Assembly: GCA_028280615.1 (NCBI GenBank)
Contig: JANQLK010000016.1
Location: forward strand, 124,001-188,000
Direction: 5' to 3'
Source of the DNA: Woeseiaceae bacterium
Lineage (GTDB): Bacteria > Pseudomonadota > Gammaproteobacteria > Steroidobacterales > Woeseiaceae
Length of the DNA: 64,000 nucleotides
Shown: one piece after another, positions 51,301 to 60,551 of the stretch
How the letters are laid out: the number at the start of each line of letters is the position of its first letter
Numbering within the stretch: the stretch's first letter is position 1
Program-made: the position numbers and the translations under genes
The notes under the pieces: generated by a model
The model's input: the letters and a program-made list of their open reading frames with translations, nothing else
Databases searched by the model: none
Told to the model about the DNA's origin: nothing

Positions 51301-53130
51301 TTCATGGCGCAGATGGAAGTCCTGTATCCAGTAGGTGTCTTCGGGACCGAGCACCAGCTCGTATGGCCGTTCCGTGTAGACGTCGACGCCCATGTTCTCG
51401 AGCACCGGCATGACGGCCGACAGCGACAGCGGCTTGCTGATGCTGTAGACGATGAAATGCATATGGCCAGGTTCCGAGCCGGCCGGCGCGTAGAGATTCA
51501 CCGAGCGGTTCTTGCCGGCCTCGCGCATGCTGTGGATGCGGCTGACGTCGGTGCAAGCATCGCGCGGCGAGGTGTCTTCCTGGTAGCCGGCGGGGAATAT
51601 CTGTCCGTAGCGGCGGAACATGCGCGGCCCGTCGTCCTCGCCGAAGGCATCGAGCAGCTCCTCGCGAATCCGGTCGGTCCACGTCACGACCACGTCGGCG
51701 ATGCGTTTCTCGATCTCGGCGATGCTGATTCGCGGCCGCTCGCCGGACGCGGTACGGACAATGATGTGTACGCGTGCGAGCGGCGACTCGAAAATCTGTA
51801 CGCTCGAATCGACGGAGCTGCCGTCGAAGGCCGTGAGCAGCACGTGCTCGATCTGGCGGCGCACCGCCGTCGTGTACTTCTCGCGCGGCACGTACACGAG
51901 ACAGGAAAAAAAACGGCGGAAGGTGTCGCGGCGCAGAAAAAAGCGTACTCGCTGGCGGTCCTGCAGGTTCAGGACACCCAGCGTCGTGCGGGCAAGGTCC
52001 GACACCGAACTCTGGAACAATTCGTCGCGCGGGAAGGTCTCGATGATGTGCATCAGCGCCTTGCCGCGATGACCGGATGGCTCCACGCCACTTCGCTCGA
52101 TGACGCGCTGGACTTTGTGTTTCAGCAGCGGAATGTTGCGCGGACTCTCGGAGTAGGCCACCGACGTGAACAGGCCGATGAAGCGATGTTCGCCGAACGT
52201 TTTGCCGTTCTTGTCGTACAGCTTGATGCCGACGTAGTCGAGGTAGGCATTGCGATGGATCGTCGAGCGGGAATTGGCCTTGGTGATGATGAGCCAGTCT
52301 TTCGCCCGCGTGATGCGCCGCATCTCCGCCGTCAGCTCGATGTCCTTGCCCGTGCTGTGTTCCTCGCCGGAAAGCAGCCCCAGGCCGGTGCCCTTCACGG
52401 GCTTCAGAATGATGCGCTCCCCGCGCTCGGCCAGCCGGTACTCACGATAGCCGAGGAACGTGAAACGGTCATCGATCATCCAGTCGAGGAGCGCCTTGGA
52501 TTCCTCGCGCAGGTCTTCGTCGACGCCGGTCGGACCCTGCTCCAGCGTCTCGCGCGCGACGGCCATCATCTCGCGCATCGCAGCCCAGTCATCGACCGCC
52601 AGCCGGACGTCCCGAAGCACGTTCTTGAGGTCGGCTTCGAGGGCCTCGAGCCGGTCGGTCTCGGTTTCGCGGTCGATCGCGAAGCGCATGAAGGACTCTT
52701 TCGTGCCCTCGCCGGAGTCGGCCGCGTGGATCGCGCTCACGAGGCCACCGCGGCCGCGCGTGACGCGAATCACCGGGTGTACGGTGATGTGCACGGCGAG
52801 GTCGTGGCGGCTGATTGCGGCCGACACGGAATCGACCAGGAACGGCATGTCGTCGTTTACGATCTCGACGACCGTGAAACGGGACGTGTAGCCATCGTCC
52901 TGTTCCGTCGGGTTGAAGATGCGTATCCTTGCCTCGCCGCGTTTGCGGCGGGCGGCGAAGGCCAGGTGGTCCAGCGCAATCCGCGCCATGATGCGTTCGG
53001 ACCGGCCGCGCATGTCTTCGACCGGAACATGCGCGAAATACCTGGCGAGGAACAGCTTGATCTGGGCTCGGCTTTCGAGGACGTCAGACGAAACCCGGGA
53101 TGCAACGATGGCGTCGAGAATGCGTTCCAT
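48334..53130 (-). CDS. NAD-specific glutamate dehydrogenase, 180-kDa type
   Basis: A 1598-residue oxidative glutamate dehydrogenase of the large class known from Streptomyces and Pseudomonas (GdhB/Gdh2-180 class). The N-terminal half carries ACT-like regulatory regions (about 1-600). The catalytic region includes [42 protein letters not shown] (in parts) and [14 protein letters not shown]. It should convert glutamate to 2-oxoglutarate with NAD+. In Pseudomonas the homologue is induced by arginine, so with the cyanophycin and ureohydrolase genes it fits arginine-nitrogen recovery. I chose ATG at 53130 ([13 protein letters not shown]). The large antisense ORF across it is a shadow. It is divergent from the tryptophan dioxygenase gene. 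Confidence 0.95.
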   Translation of the reverse strand: MERILDAIVASRVSSDVLESRAQIKLFLARYFAHVPVEDMRGRSERIMARIALDHLAFAARRKRGEARIRIFNPTEQDDGYTSRFTVVEIVNDDMPFLVDSVSAAISRHDLAVHITVHPVIRVTRGRGGLVSAIHAADSGEGTKESFMRFAIDRETETDRLEALEADLKNVLRDVRLAVDDWAAMREMMAVARETLEQGPTGVDEDLREESKALLDWMIDDRFTFLGYREYRLAERGERIILKPVKGTGLGLLSGEEHSTGKDIELTAEMRRITRAKDWLIITKANSRSTIHRNAYLDYVGIKLYDKNGKTFGEHRFIGLFTSVAYSESPRNIPLLKHKVQRVIERSGVEPSGHRGKALMHIIETFPRDELFQSSVSDLARTTLGVLNLQDRQRVRFFLRRDTFRRFFSCLVYVPREKYTTAVRRQIEHVLLTAFDGSSVDSSVQIFESPLARVHIIVRTASGERPRISIAEIEKRIADVVVTWTDRIREELLDAFGEDDGPRMFRRYGQIFPAGYQEDTSPRDACTDVSRIHSMREAGKNRSVNLYAPAGSEPGHMHFIVYSISKPLSLSAVMPVLENMGVDVYTERPYELVLGPEDTYWIQDFHLRHESGDEFDVEAAAERFETCFMRVLEGEAEDDGLNRLVIPANIDWRQTSLLRCYTKYLLQLGMPFSQDYMEDVLIAHAGLVRKLVEQFETQFDPALKSTTRKRQLEPISTSIRRAVRRARSVDEDRILSAFASAVSATLRTNYFMTGAEGAAKPCISIKLNPKAMPEVPLPKPKFEIFVYSSEVEGVHLRGGDIARGGLRWSDRREDFRTEVLGLMKAQVVKNTVIVPTGAKGGFFCKHLPSGDRDAIFAAGVECYKTFIRGLLDITDNVVDGEVITPPGVVRRDGDDPYLVVAADKGTATFSDIANGISAEYGFWLDDAFASGGSAGYDHKKMGITARGAWEAVKRHFRERGLNTQKQPFTVAGIGDMSGDVFGNGMLLSRKIQLVAAFNHQHIFLDPEPDIAASYRERQRLFRKGRSSWSDYDETLISKGGGIFSRQAKTIRLSAEVRKLLAVDEKAMKPDDLIRAILKMPVDLLWNGGIGTYVKASSEGNDDVGDRGNDAVRIDASELNCQAVGEGGNLGLTQLARIEYSQQGGRINTDFIDNSAGVDSSDREVNIKILLSDAEKTKGLGREERNELLASMTDDVAEQVLRNNYLQTQAISMSEVRSLERIDETARLITNLERAGVLDRELEYLPDDVEIEERRKRKQGFTRPELAVVLSYAKIDLYNGLIGSDATLEDFLRADPLRYFPERLRKRYAELLPGHRLSRQILATLIANGIVNRMGPTFVKRIQMDTGANDVTIARAYMVARQLIRAGDLLRTIEGYDHEIPASAQMSMMFEISRTLRHICYWLIERFGDELAIDSAAERLKERMQTMYTRTASIISTAARQRQESARDNYVAIGVPEKLAGRMSALLLTRAALDIADLSAEYNRELLDVAALYSTFNENLGLYWFHDSVEDLVVQGRWQSMARSHLREEFYRIRRDLAAVLLKSRSKRDIRKRVEEWLEQRGENVERFRATIAEMKLRGEIDFATLTVAARELRELMAT

Positions 53131-53248
53131 GCGGTCGCTTCCCCGGCGGTGTTCTTGTCGTGTCACTATGCTCCGCTCCGGCCGCGCTTGCGGCGCCGGC
53201 ATTATACATTAAGTACAATTGAAACTATCCCTAAGAAAGGCCGTTGGC

Positions 53249-54091
53249 ATGAAAAACCGGAAGATGGAAAAGTCGATCCACACCAAGCTGTCGCGCGACG
53301 ACGACTACACCGGCTACCTCCACCTGGACAGGCTCCTGTCGGCCCAGGTGCCGCTGTCCGATCCCGCGCATCACGACGAGATATTGTTCATCATCCAGCA
53401 CCAGGTGGCCGAGCTCTGGATGAAGCTTCTGATCCACGAGATCGGCCAGGCCATCAGCTACATGCGCGCCGACGAAATGGCGCCCGCGGTCAAGAACCTC
53501 GCGCGGGTGCGGCACGTCCAGAACCAGCTCTACAATCAGTGGGGTGTACTCGACACGCTGACCCCGAGCGAATACGCCGAATTCCGGCACGTGTTCGGCA
53601 AGGCGTCCGGCTTTCAGTCCGCGCAGTACCGGATTCTCGAGTTCATGCTCGGCAACAAGAGCCGGACGATGTTAAAGGTCTACGAACACCAGCCGGAATG
53701 GCATGCGAAGCTCACCCACGCTCTCGCCTCGCCGAGTCTGTATGAGGAGTTTCTCATGCACCTCGAGCGGCAGGGCCTGCCCGTGCCCCGGCGAGCGATC
53801 GACCGGGATTTTTCGAAGATGCGTGACGAAGACGACGAGGTTGTCGCCGTCCTCAAGACGATCTACGAGAACCCGAAGCGGTACTGGACCGAGTACGAAA
53901 GCTGCGAGGCGCTCATGGACATCGCCAACAACTTCCAGTTCTGGCGCTTCCATCATCTCAAGACGGTCGAGCGCATCATCGGCCACAAGCGCGGCAGCGG
54001 CGGTTCGTCCGGCGTGTCCTTCCTGAGGAAGGCGATCGACAACGAGTTCTTCCCGGAGCTTATACGGGTACGCACCGAGATCGGCGAGTAG
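53249..54091 (+). CDS. tryptophan 2,3-dioxygenase
   Basis: A 280-residue haem enzyme that opens tryptophan to N-formylkynurenine. The family marks are TGYLHLDRLLSAQ, DEILFIIQHQVAELWMKLLIHE, the C-terminal WRFHHLKTVERIIGHKRGSGGSSGVSFL and the haem-ligand His within that stretch. I chose ATG at 53249, with AAAGG 8 bases before it; a TTG at 53219 is also in frame. No kynurenine formamidase or kynureninase is nearby. The stop codon TAG is formed by the start of a palindromic mini-repeat. It converges on a MarR gene that is a plausible regulator. Confidence 0.96.
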   Translation: MKNRKMEKSIHTKLSRDDDYTGYLHLDRLLSAQVPLSDPAHHDEILFIIQHQVAELWMKLLIHEIGQAISYMRADEMAPAVKNLARVRHVQNQLYNQWGVLDTLTPSEYAEFRHVFGKASGFQSAQYRILEFMLGNKSRTMLKVYEHQPEWHAKLTHALASPSLYEEFLMHLERQGLPVPRRAIDRDFSKMRDEDDEVVAVLKTIYENPKRYWTEYESCEALMDIANNFQFWRFHHLKTVERIIGHKRGSGGSSGVSFLRKAIDNEFFPELIRVRTEIGE

Positions 54092-54120
54092 CCGGCATCC
54101 GTCACCGATTCGCGGGCTGG
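54089..54120. repeat. palindromic repeat, mini form 2
   Basis: Contains the same core as the mini form at 2525-2554: GCATCCGTCACCGATT followed by CGCGGGCT. Its left TAG is the stop codon of the tryptophan dioxygenase gene. It lies between that gene and the convergent marR gene, which ends 6 bp further on. One stem mismatch distinguishes it from the first mini form. Confidence 0.75.
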
Positions 54121-54125
54121 AACTG

Positions 54126-54566
54126 CTACAGGCTGGAGGCCTTATCGAGCAGCTGGTCCATGATGCGATTCAGCTCCGCAACGTCTGCTTCTTCGAGCCC
54201 AGATACGAGGTCGCGCTCGAACGCCAGCGCGAGGCGCGCGACGCCGTCGTGAACTTCCCGGCCCGCCTCCGACAGGTTCAGGATCGAGCGGCGCCGATCC
54301 GCGTCGGCGAACTGACGGTCGATGCGGCCTGCCTTGATGAGCTTCGTTACCGCCCGGCTCACGGCGACCTTGTCCAGAAACGTGTGTTCCGCCACTTCGA
54401 CCGCCGAGAGTCCGGGGAAGCGGCCGAGAATCGCGATGACCCGCCACTCCGGAATCGAAAGTCCGAACTCGCGATCGTAAGCGCGCGCAATCGTCGTGCT
54501 CACCTTGCTCGAGAGTCGAGCGAGCCGATACGGTAGAAACTCGTCGAGAATGAGTTCGTCGCCCAT
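54126..54566 (-). CDS. MarR-family transcriptional regulator
   Basis: A 146-residue winged-helix regulator with ILGRFPGLSAVEVAEHTFLDKVAVSRAVTKLIKAGRIDRQ as its DNA-binding half and a dimerising helical end. It resembles HpaR/regulators of aromatic compound genes in general character. It is convergent with the tryptophan dioxygenase gene, 34 bp away, so control of that gene by an aromatic ligand is possible but not shown. An interrupted 19-bp inverted repeat at 54615-54676, upstream of its start, may be an operator or an attenuator. Confidence 0.86.
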   Translation of the reverse strand: MGDELILDEFLPYRLARLSSKVSTTIARAYDREFGLSIPEWRVIAILGRFPGLSAVEVAEHTFLDKVAVSRAVTKLIKAGRIDRQFADADRRRSILNLSEAGREVHDGVARLALAFERDLVSGLEEADVAELNRIMDQLLDKASSL

Positions 54567-54614
54567 GAGTGCGTGCCGGTCCGGAGGCGTGTAACTGGCT
54601 ATCCACAGTAACCA

Positions 54615-54676
54615 GAAGCGGTCTCAAAAACAAACATGGCCGCCGGCGCGATCACGATTGTTCTTGAGACCGCTTC
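54615..54676. repeat. interrupted 19-bp inverted repeat upstream of marR
   Basis: GAAGCGGTCTCAAAAACAA (54615-54633) is the reverse complement of TTGTTCTTGAGACCGCTTC (54658-54676) with one mismatch; the 24-bp spacer between them includes GGCCGCCGGCGCG. It sits between the 3' end of the ATPase gene and the 5' end of marR, both on the minus strand. It could be a terminator-like hairpin with a long loop, a small mobile palindrome, or a regulator-binding region. No second copy is visible in the window. Confidence 0.6.
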
Positions 54677-54700
54677 CGCTGAGGATGGCGCGTTCAGTCG

Positions 54701-55777
54701 TCAGGCCAGGTGCGGGGAGGACAGGTACTCGTTGGACTGCATCTCGACGAGTCGGCTACTCGTTCGTTCGAACTCGAACGAGAGCCGCTTGCCTGCGTAC
54801 AGTGCCGTGGCTTCCCGGTCCGCGGACACGATCAGCTTGACGCGGCGGTCGTAGAATTCGTCGACCAGGGAGATGAATCGCCGCGCCTCGTCGTCGCTGC
54901 GGGCGTCGAGTTCCGGTACACCGGACACGATGACGGTCGGGAACCAGCGCGCAAGCTCGATGTAGTCCGCCTGGCTTCGCGGTCCTTCGCACACTTCGCT
55001 GAAGTCGAACCAGGCGATGCCTTTCGCGCAGCGCCGCGCGACGATCTCGCGGCCGTTGACCTCGAGCGCGTGGTCAGTCTCGACCTGACTCGACGCGGAT
55101 TCCCGGAACAGTCGTTCCAGGGCCGCGTCGCTGGCGGCTCCGGAGGGTGTCAGGTAAGTGCCCGAACGCGCCAGCAGACGCAGGCGGTAGTCGACGTCGC
55201 CGTCCATATTGACGACCTCGGTGTACTGCTTGAGCAGTTCGATCGCCGGGAGGAAGCGGCTGCGCTGCAGGCCGTCCCGGTACAGCTCGTCGGGGTGCGA
55301 GTTCGAGGTTGTAACCAGCGTCGTACCGCGACGGAACAGCCCCTCGAGCAGGCGGCCGAGAATCATTGCGTCGCCGATGTCGCTGACGAAGAACTCGTCG
55401 AAGCACAGCACCCGGGTTTCGGCGGCCAGGTCGGCGGCGACGTGATCGAGCGGGTCTTCGAGATCTTTCAGCCCTTTTAATCGGAGCTGCACGTCCCGCA
55501 TCATTCGATGAAAGTGTATCCGGCGCTTCCTGGGTTCTTCCAGCGTTTCGTAGAAGAGGTCCATGAGGAAGGTCTTGCCGCGGCCCACGCCGCCGTATAC
55601 ATATAGGCCGCGTACGGCTTTCGGCCGGCGAAATCGATCGAGGAGGCCCGTTCGGCCGGTGCCTTCCGCCAGGCGTGCCTGAAGCGACCCGAAAATCCCG
55701 ACGAGCTTCTCCTGGGACGGGTCCCGGACGTAGCCGTTCTCCGCCAATCGTCGCTCCCATTCCTGTCTAAGCGTCAC
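54701..55777 (-). CDS. zapE: AFG1/ZapE-like ATPase
   Basis: A 358-residue AAA-type ATPase of the cell-division ZapE/AFG1 family. Walker A is GGVGRGKTFLMD, Walker B is RVLCFDEFFV, and the sensor region reads TLVTTSNSHPDELY. The family C-terminus VDEFYDRRVKLIVSADREA is present. In E. coli ZapE acts on the FtsZ ring under low oxygen and heat. I chose GTG at 55775-55777 (VTLRQEWERRL), preceded by AAAGGT; the ATG form adds 41 residues without homology character. It is divergent from the ETF-QO gene. Confidence 0.93.
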   Translation of the reverse strand: MTLRQEWERRLAENGYVRDPSQEKLVGIFGSLQARLAEGTGRTGLLDRFRRPKAVRGLYVYGGVGRGKTFLMDLFYETLEEPRKRRIHFHRMMRDVQLRLKGLKDLEDPLDHVAADLAAETRVLCFDEFFVSDIGDAMILGRLLEGLFRRGTTLVTTSNSHPDELYRDGLQRSRFLPAIELLKQYTEVVNMDGDVDYRLRLLARSGTYLTPSGAASDAALERLFRESASSQVETDHALEVNGREIVARRCAKGIAWFDFSEVCEGPRSQADYIELARWFPTVIVSGVPELDARSDDEARRFISLVDEFYDRRVKLIVSADREATALYAGKRLSFEFERTSSRLVEMQSNEYLSSPHLA

Positions 55778-55899
55778 GCATACCTTTAATGTGCTAATTG
55801 AAGCTCCGTCCAAGCGTGGCAAGATTACACGACGACAGGGCCGGCCGCAGAGCCGCGGCGGTGGCTGAACGCAACGAGCACAGGCAGCGAGAGCAGGCA

Positions 55900-57549
55900 A
55901 TGAGCAACAGCGAAGAACGTGAGTCCATGGAATTCGACGTGGTCATAGTCGGCGGTGGGCCGGCCGGACTGTCGGCCGCATGCAGGCTTCTGCAGCTCGA
56001 CGACAGCCTGTCGGTCGTCGTCGTCGAGAAGGGCTCCGAGATCGGGGCGCACATCCTGTCCGGAAACTGCTTCGAGCCGCGTGCGCTCGACGAGTTGTTC
56101 CCCGACTGGAAACAACGAGGCGCGCCGCTCGAAACGCCGGTCACGGGCGACAGCGTGTATTTCTTGAGGGGCAGTGACACGTCCACGCGCGTGCCCAACG
56201 CCTTCGTGCCGAGGCCGATGCACAACGAGGGCAACTACATCATCAGCCTGGGCCGTCTCTGCCAGTGGCTGGGCGAGCAGGCAGAGGCTCTGGGCGCGAA
56301 CGTGTTTCCCGGCTTCGCCGCGTCCGAGGTGCTGTACGACGCCGACGGCCGCGTGACCGGCGTCGCGACGAGCGACATGGGCATCGGCAAGGACGGCCGG
56401 AAGAAAGACGCCTACACGCCCGGCTACGAGCTGCTCGGCAAGTACACGATCTTCGCCGAGGGTTGCCGAGGCAATCTCGGCGAGTCGCTCATCGAGCGTT
56501 TCGATTTGCGCGCCGACGCCGATCCGCAGCATTACGGCATCGGGCTCAAGGAGGTCTGGGAAATCGATCCGGATCGACACGAGCCGGGCAGCGTGGTGCA
56601 CACGGCCGGCTGGCCGCTGGACAATCACACCGAGGGCGGCGGGTTTCTCTACCACGCTGCCAACAACCAGGTCTTCCTCGGCCTGATCGTTGCGCTCAAC
56701 TACCGGAATCCGCACCTGTCGCCGTTCGACGAGTTCCAGCGCTGGAAGCATCATCCCGTCATCGCAAGCGTGCTCGAAGGCGGCAAGCGCATCGCCTATG
56801 GCGCGCGAGCCGTAAACAAGGGCGGGCTGCAGTCGTTGCCGAAGCTCGTGTTTCCGGGAGGAATGCTGGTCGGCTGCGATGCGGGCCTGTTGAACGGCGT
56901 CAAAATCAAGGGCGCGCACACGGCCATCAAGTCGGGTGCGCTGGCAGCGGAGTCCGTTCACGAAGCGCTCGCCGCCGGCGACGAGGGGCAGGGCGTACTC
57001 GAAGGCTATTCCACGAAGCTCGAGGCGTCCTGGGTTCACGACGAACTTCACCGGGCGCGAAATTTCGGGCCGGCGCTGAACAGGCTCGGCACGTTCTGGG
57101 GTGCGGCGTTCACGTTTGTCGACCAAAACATCTTTGGCGGCCGGCTACCGTTCACCTGGCACAACACGGTGCCCGACCACGAGTCGCTCGACGCGGCGGA
57201 CGACGCCACGCCGATCGACTATCCCAAGCCCGACGGGGTTTTGAGCTTCGACAAGCTGTCCTCGGTGTTTCTCTCGAGCACCAACCATGAGGAAGACCAG
57301 CCTTCACACTTGAGGCTCAAGGACGCTTCCGTGCCGATTGCGCACAACCTGCCGCGTTACGACGAGCCGGCACAGCGTTACTGCCCGGCCGGGGTCTACG
57401 AAATCGTGGAAGAGGGCGGCGAGCAGGTGTTCCGGATCAACGCGCAGAACTGCGTGCACTGCAAGACCTGCGACATCAAGGATCCGACGCAGAACATCGT
57501 CTGGACGGTCCCCGAGGGCGGCGGCGGCCCGAACTACTCCGGCATGTAG
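55900..57549 (+). CDS. electron-transfer flavoprotein:ubiquinone oxidoreductase
   Basis: A 549-residue ETF-QO. The N-terminal FAD-binding motif is VVIVGGGPAGLSAACRL, the ubiquinone-binding region lies around GWPLDNHTEGGGFLYH, and the C-terminal 4Fe-4S cluster uses CPAGVYE followed by CVHCKTCDIKDP. It passes electrons from acyl-CoA dehydrogenases through ETF to the quinone pool. The dehydrogenases at 33.3-35.7 kb are potential upstream partners; no etfAB genes are in the window. I chose ATG at 55900 (MSNSEERESM). Its TAG stop directly abuts the convergent SDR stop (TAGCTA). Confidence 0.96.
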   Translation: MSNSEERESMEFDVVIVGGGPAGLSAACRLLQLDDSLSVVVVEKGSEIGAHILSGNCFEPRALDELFPDWKQRGAPLETPVTGDSVYFLRGSDTSTRVPNAFVPRPMHNEGNYIISLGRLCQWLGEQAEALGANVFPGFAASEVLYDADGRVTGVATSDMGIGKDGRKKDAYTPGYELLGKYTIFAEGCRGNLGESLIERFDLRADADPQHYGIGLKEVWEIDPDRHEPGSVVHTAGWPLDNHTEGGGFLYHAANNQVFLGLIVALNYRNPHLSPFDEFQRWKHHPVIASVLEGGKRIAYGARAVNKGGLQSLPKLVFPGGMLVGCDAGLLNGVKIKGAHTAIKSGALAAESVHEALAAGDEGQGVLEGYSTKLEASWVHDELHRARNFGPALNRLGTFWGAAFTFVDQNIFGGRLPFTWHNTVPDHESLDAADDATPIDYPKPDGVLSFDKLSSVFLSSTNHEEDQPSHLRLKDASVPIAHNLPRYDEPAQRYCPAGVYEIVEEGGEQVFRINAQNCVHCKTCDIKDPTQNIVWTVPEGGGGPNYSGM

Positions 57550-58317
57550 CTACCTCGGCTGCATGCGGATGGCGCCGTCAACCCGGATCGTTTCGCCGTT
57601 GACGTAGGCGTTCTCGTAGATGAACGCGGCCGTGCTCGCGTACTCCTCGGGCCGGCCGAGGCGCTGCGGATACGGTACCTGCTGGCCCAGCGACTCCTGC
57701 ACCTCCTCTGGCATACCCGCCATCATCGGCGTCAGGAATATGCCAGGCGCGATCGTGTTCACGCGGATACCGAATTGGGCAAACTCGCGTGCGAGCGGCA
57801 GCATCATGCCAACCACGCCGCCTTTGGATGCCGAATAGGCGGCCTGGCCGATCTGACCTTCGAAGGCCGCGATCGACGCGGTCGAGATGACGACGCCTCG
57901 ATCGCCGTTGCCGTCGGGTTCGTTGTGCTGCATCACAGCCGCGGCTTCCTTGGTGACGTTGTAGCTACCGACGAGATTCACCTGGATGACGCGATTGAAA
58001 TTCTCGGCCGGCCACGGGCCCTCGCGGCCGAGTGTCCGCCCCGCCGTCGCGATACCGGCGCAGTTGACGGCCAGCGTGATGCCCTGCATGAACGCACGAG
58101 CCGACTCGACCGCGTCGCGGACGTTGTTCTCGTCGGCCACGTCGGTTTTGACGAAGCTTGCCCGTTCGCCGAGCCGGGCGGCGCTCTCCTCGCCCTGCGC
58201 TTCGTTGAGGTCCAACAGGGTCACGTGGCCGCCCGCCGCGATTACCCGCTCGGCGGTTGCGAGCCCGAGGCCCGATGCGCCGCCCGAAATGACGGCCTTG
58301 GCGGATGCGAGTTCCAT
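57550..58317 (-). CDS. 3-hydroxyacyl-CoA dehydrogenase-type SDR (HSD17B10-like)
   Basis: A 255-residue classical SDR. The nucleotide loop is ISGGASGLGLATA, the NAG motif is VNCAGIATAGR, and the catalytic triad is S in STASIAAFE with YSASK. The length and the GIRVNTIAPGIFLTPMM and NGETIRVDGAIRMQPR segments match the HSD17B10/3-hydroxyacyl-CoA dehydrogenase type 2 group, which uses NAD. It follows the thiolase gene on the same strand (54-bp gap), so a beta-oxidation pairing is likely. Confidence 0.9.
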   Translation of the reverse strand: MELASAKAVISGGASGLGLATAERVIAAGGHVTLLDLNEAQGEESAARLGERASFVKTDVADENNVRDAVESARAFMQGITLAVNCAGIATAGRTLGREGPWPAENFNRVIQVNLVGSYNVTKEAAAVMQHNEPDGNGDRGVVISTASIAAFEGQIGQAAYSASKGGVVGMMLPLAREFAQFGIRVNTIAPGIFLTPMMAGMPEEVQESLGQQVPYPQRLGRPEEYASTAAFIYENAYVNGETIRVDGAIRMQPR

Positions 58318-58371
58318 GAGTCTCTCCTGGTCGTGTCTTCTCGTTTGGATTGATTGCCCGCGTTAGCGCGG

Positions 58372-59553
58372 CTAGTCGACCTCGATGCCGATCGCGACGG
58401 CTTCGCCGCCGCCGATGCAGAGCGAAGCGATGCCTCGCTTTTGCCCGCGGCTTCTGAGCGCGTGAATCAGCGTCGTCGTGATCCGCGCGCCCGTGGCGCC
58501 GATCGGGTGTCCCATCGCGCAGGCGCCGCCGTGGACGTTCACCTTGTCGTGCGGGATGTCGCAGTCTGTCATGGCCGCCATCGTGACCACGGCGAACGCC
58601 TCGTTGATCTCGTAGAGATCGACGTCGTCCGGGCTCCAGCCGAGACGTTCGTGCAGCGTCTTGATCGCATGGACGGGCGCGGTCGTGAACCAGGCCGGCT
58701 CCTGTGCAAAACTCGAGTGGCCGACGACGCGCGCGAGGGGCTCGAGGCCGAGCTCGCGGGCCCGCGACTCGGTCGTCATGATGACGGCAGCCGCACCGTC
58801 CGAGATTGACGACGAACTTGCCGCCGTCACGCTGCCGTCCCTGGCGAACGCGGGCTTCAAGTCCGGGATGCGGTCGAGATCGACCTTGCCGGGCGTTTCG
58901 TCCTCGGTGACCGTCGAATCGCCGCGCCGCGACCGGATCGTGACCGGCGCAATCTCCGCCTCGAACGTGCCGTCTTCGACCGAGCGCTTCGCGCGGGTGC
59001 CCGACTCGATGGCGAAGGCGTCCTGCTGGTCGCGTGTGAAACCGTATTTGCGGGCGGTCTGCTCGGCGTAGTGGCCCATCATGTGGCCTTCGTCGAAATC
59101 CTGCAGGCCGTCGAGGAACATGTGATCGACGATCTCCCGGTGGCCCATGCGGTAGCCGCCGCGCGCGCCGGGCAGCAGGTACGGGGCGTTGCTCATCGAT
59201 TCGAGTCCGCCGGCCACGACGACACCGGCGCTGCCGGCGCGGAGGGCATCATAGCCGAGCATGATCGCTTTCATCCCGGACCCGCACATCTTGTTCACTG
59301 TCGTGCACGCGGCGCCGAGCGGGACGCCGCCGCCCAGCGCAGCCTGGCGGGCCGGCGCCTGGCCGAGGCCCGCGGGCAGGACGCAGCCCATGAGTACCTC
59401 GCCGACCAGCGCCGGGTCGAAATCGACGGCGCCCAGCGCGCCGCCGATCGCGGCTGCGCCGAGTTCGGTTGCCGTCGCGCCCGTGAGCGCGCCCTGAAAT
59501 GCGCCAATCGGCGTTCGCTTGGCGGCAACGATGACGATCGAATCGGAACTCAT
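58372..59553 (-). CDS. acetyl-CoA C-acyltransferase (thiolase)
   Basis: A 393-residue degradative or biosynthetic thiolase. Active-site segments are TTVNKMCGSGMKAI (nucleophilic Cys), NVHGGACAMGHPIGATGAR (His) and SLCIGGGEAVAIGIE (second Cys). It cleaves 3-ketoacyl-CoA or condenses acetyl-CoA. It is followed by the HSD17B10-like SDR, giving the last two steps of beta-oxidation in one transcript, with the first steps elsewhere in the window. The preceding GGAGA is a good ribosome site. Confidence 0.95.
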   Translation of the reverse strand: MSSDSIVIVAAKRTPIGAFQGALTGATATELGAAAIGGALGAVDFDPALVGEVLMGCVLPAGLGQAPARQAALGGGVPLGAACTTVNKMCGSGMKAIMLGYDALRAGSAGVVVAGGLESMSNAPYLLPGARGGYRMGHREIVDHMFLDGLQDFDEGHMMGHYAEQTARKYGFTRDQQDAFAIESGTRAKRSVEDGTFEAEIAPVTIRSRRGDSTVTEDETPGKVDLDRIPDLKPAFARDGSVTAASSSSISDGAAAVIMTTESRARELGLEPLARVVGHSSFAQEPAWFTTAPVHAIKTLHERLGWSPDDVDLYEINEAFAVVTMAAMTDCDIPHDKVNVHGGACAMGHPIGATGARITTTLIHALRSRGQKRGIASLCIGGGEAVAIGIEVD

Positions 59554-59659
59554 GAACCTGTCTCCACTTGAGCTATGGCCATAAAAAGTCGGCTACTTTC
59601 CAGAAAATTCAAGAGCACCGCAATACGGCGATCGTGGTAAGGCGCCCCATCTATAGGGC

Positions 59660-60412
59660 TCAATAGTCGTGATTGCCGTCTCCATCGGCGGCCAGGTCCG
59701 GCTCGGCAAGCGACTCGAGCACGCGCTGGCGCGCCGCTTCCGCAAGCTCGCGGTGGTCTGCGAAGGCCGGATCGTCGGGCAGGATCGGCGGCAGGATCTC
59801 GATGCTTATGCGGCCGAAGCGCGGCATCGCGGTGCCGGCGCGCAGAATGTCGCGCGAACCCGATATGGCGACAGGCACGACCGGCATGCCGCCGCGCGTC
59901 GCGGCGACGAAAGCGCCCGCGCGAAAGCGGCCGACGCCTTCGTAGGCTCTGAACGTGCCTTCAGGGAAGAAAACGAGCGACTGCCCGTCGCGCGCCGCTT
60001 TGACGATGTGCCTCGCGTCGCGCGCGCTGGCCGAGGTCGTGAAGCGCTCGACGAATCGCGAGCCCGAGCGCCGCAGCAGGAAATGAACCACGGGAATACT
60101 CCGCATCTCGCCCTTTATGACGAACGAATACCGCGCCGGCAAAAAGCCCTTGAGCAGGGGACCGTCGATGTAGCTCGCGTGGTTGGCGACCACGACCGAG
60201 TTGCCTGACGGCAGCCTGTCGAAGCCCGTTATGTCGACGGCGATGCCAGCGAGTCTGAATGCCGCGCGGGACGCGGCGGTCGTGAAACGAACGCGGCGAT
60301 CGAGACCCGGCACGAATGTGACGGCGATCAGCGACGCGAGCACGCAAACAATGAACACTAGCCAGAAGTAGAGACCCCAGAGGCCCTCGAGCGCGCGTGT
60401 GACGTACTTCAC
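59660..60412 (-). CDS. 1-acylglycerol-3-phosphate acyltransferase-like (PlsC family)
   Basis: A 250-residue acyltransferase with an N-terminal membrane segment (LYFWLVFIVCVLASLIAVTFV). The HX4D motif is NHASYID (residues near 77-82), the glycerophosphate-binding region is SGSRFV, and FFPEGTFRAYEGVGRFRAGAF matches the FPEGTR motif. It probably acylates lysophosphatidic acid or a related lysophospholipid. It lies 106 bp downstream of the thiolase start, on the same strand, and is divergent from xerD. Confidence 0.9.
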   Translation of the reverse strand: MKYVTRALEGLWGLYFWLVFIVCVLASLIAVTFVPGLDRRVRFTTAASRAAFRLAGIAVDITGFDRLPSGNSVVVANHASYIDGPLLKGFLPARYSFVIKGEMRSIPVVHFLLRRSGSRFVERFTTSASARDARHIVKAARDGQSLVFFPEGTFRAYEGVGRFRAGAFVAATRGGMPVVPVAISGSRDILRAGTAMPRFGRISIEILPPILPDDPAFADHRELAEAARQRVLESLAEPDLAADGDGNHDY

Positions 60413-60551
60413 TTTATGTTAATGCCTTCATCATTCTGTGAAGCCGGTCACGCCTGCAACCGGGCACGGCTATCATACTCAAAACCATATGTATTGCGGG
60501 TACGTGTCCCGCGAGCATCCGTAACGCCGCGAAGGAACGCATAGTCACCCG

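Noticed and set aside
50266-53745. A 1159-residue open frame on the plus strand
   Set aside because: It lies antisense to the glutamate dehydrogenase gene; its composition (His, Arg, Ala, Gly rich) is typical of a shadow frame in high-GC DNA, and the minus-strand gene has clear family motifs.
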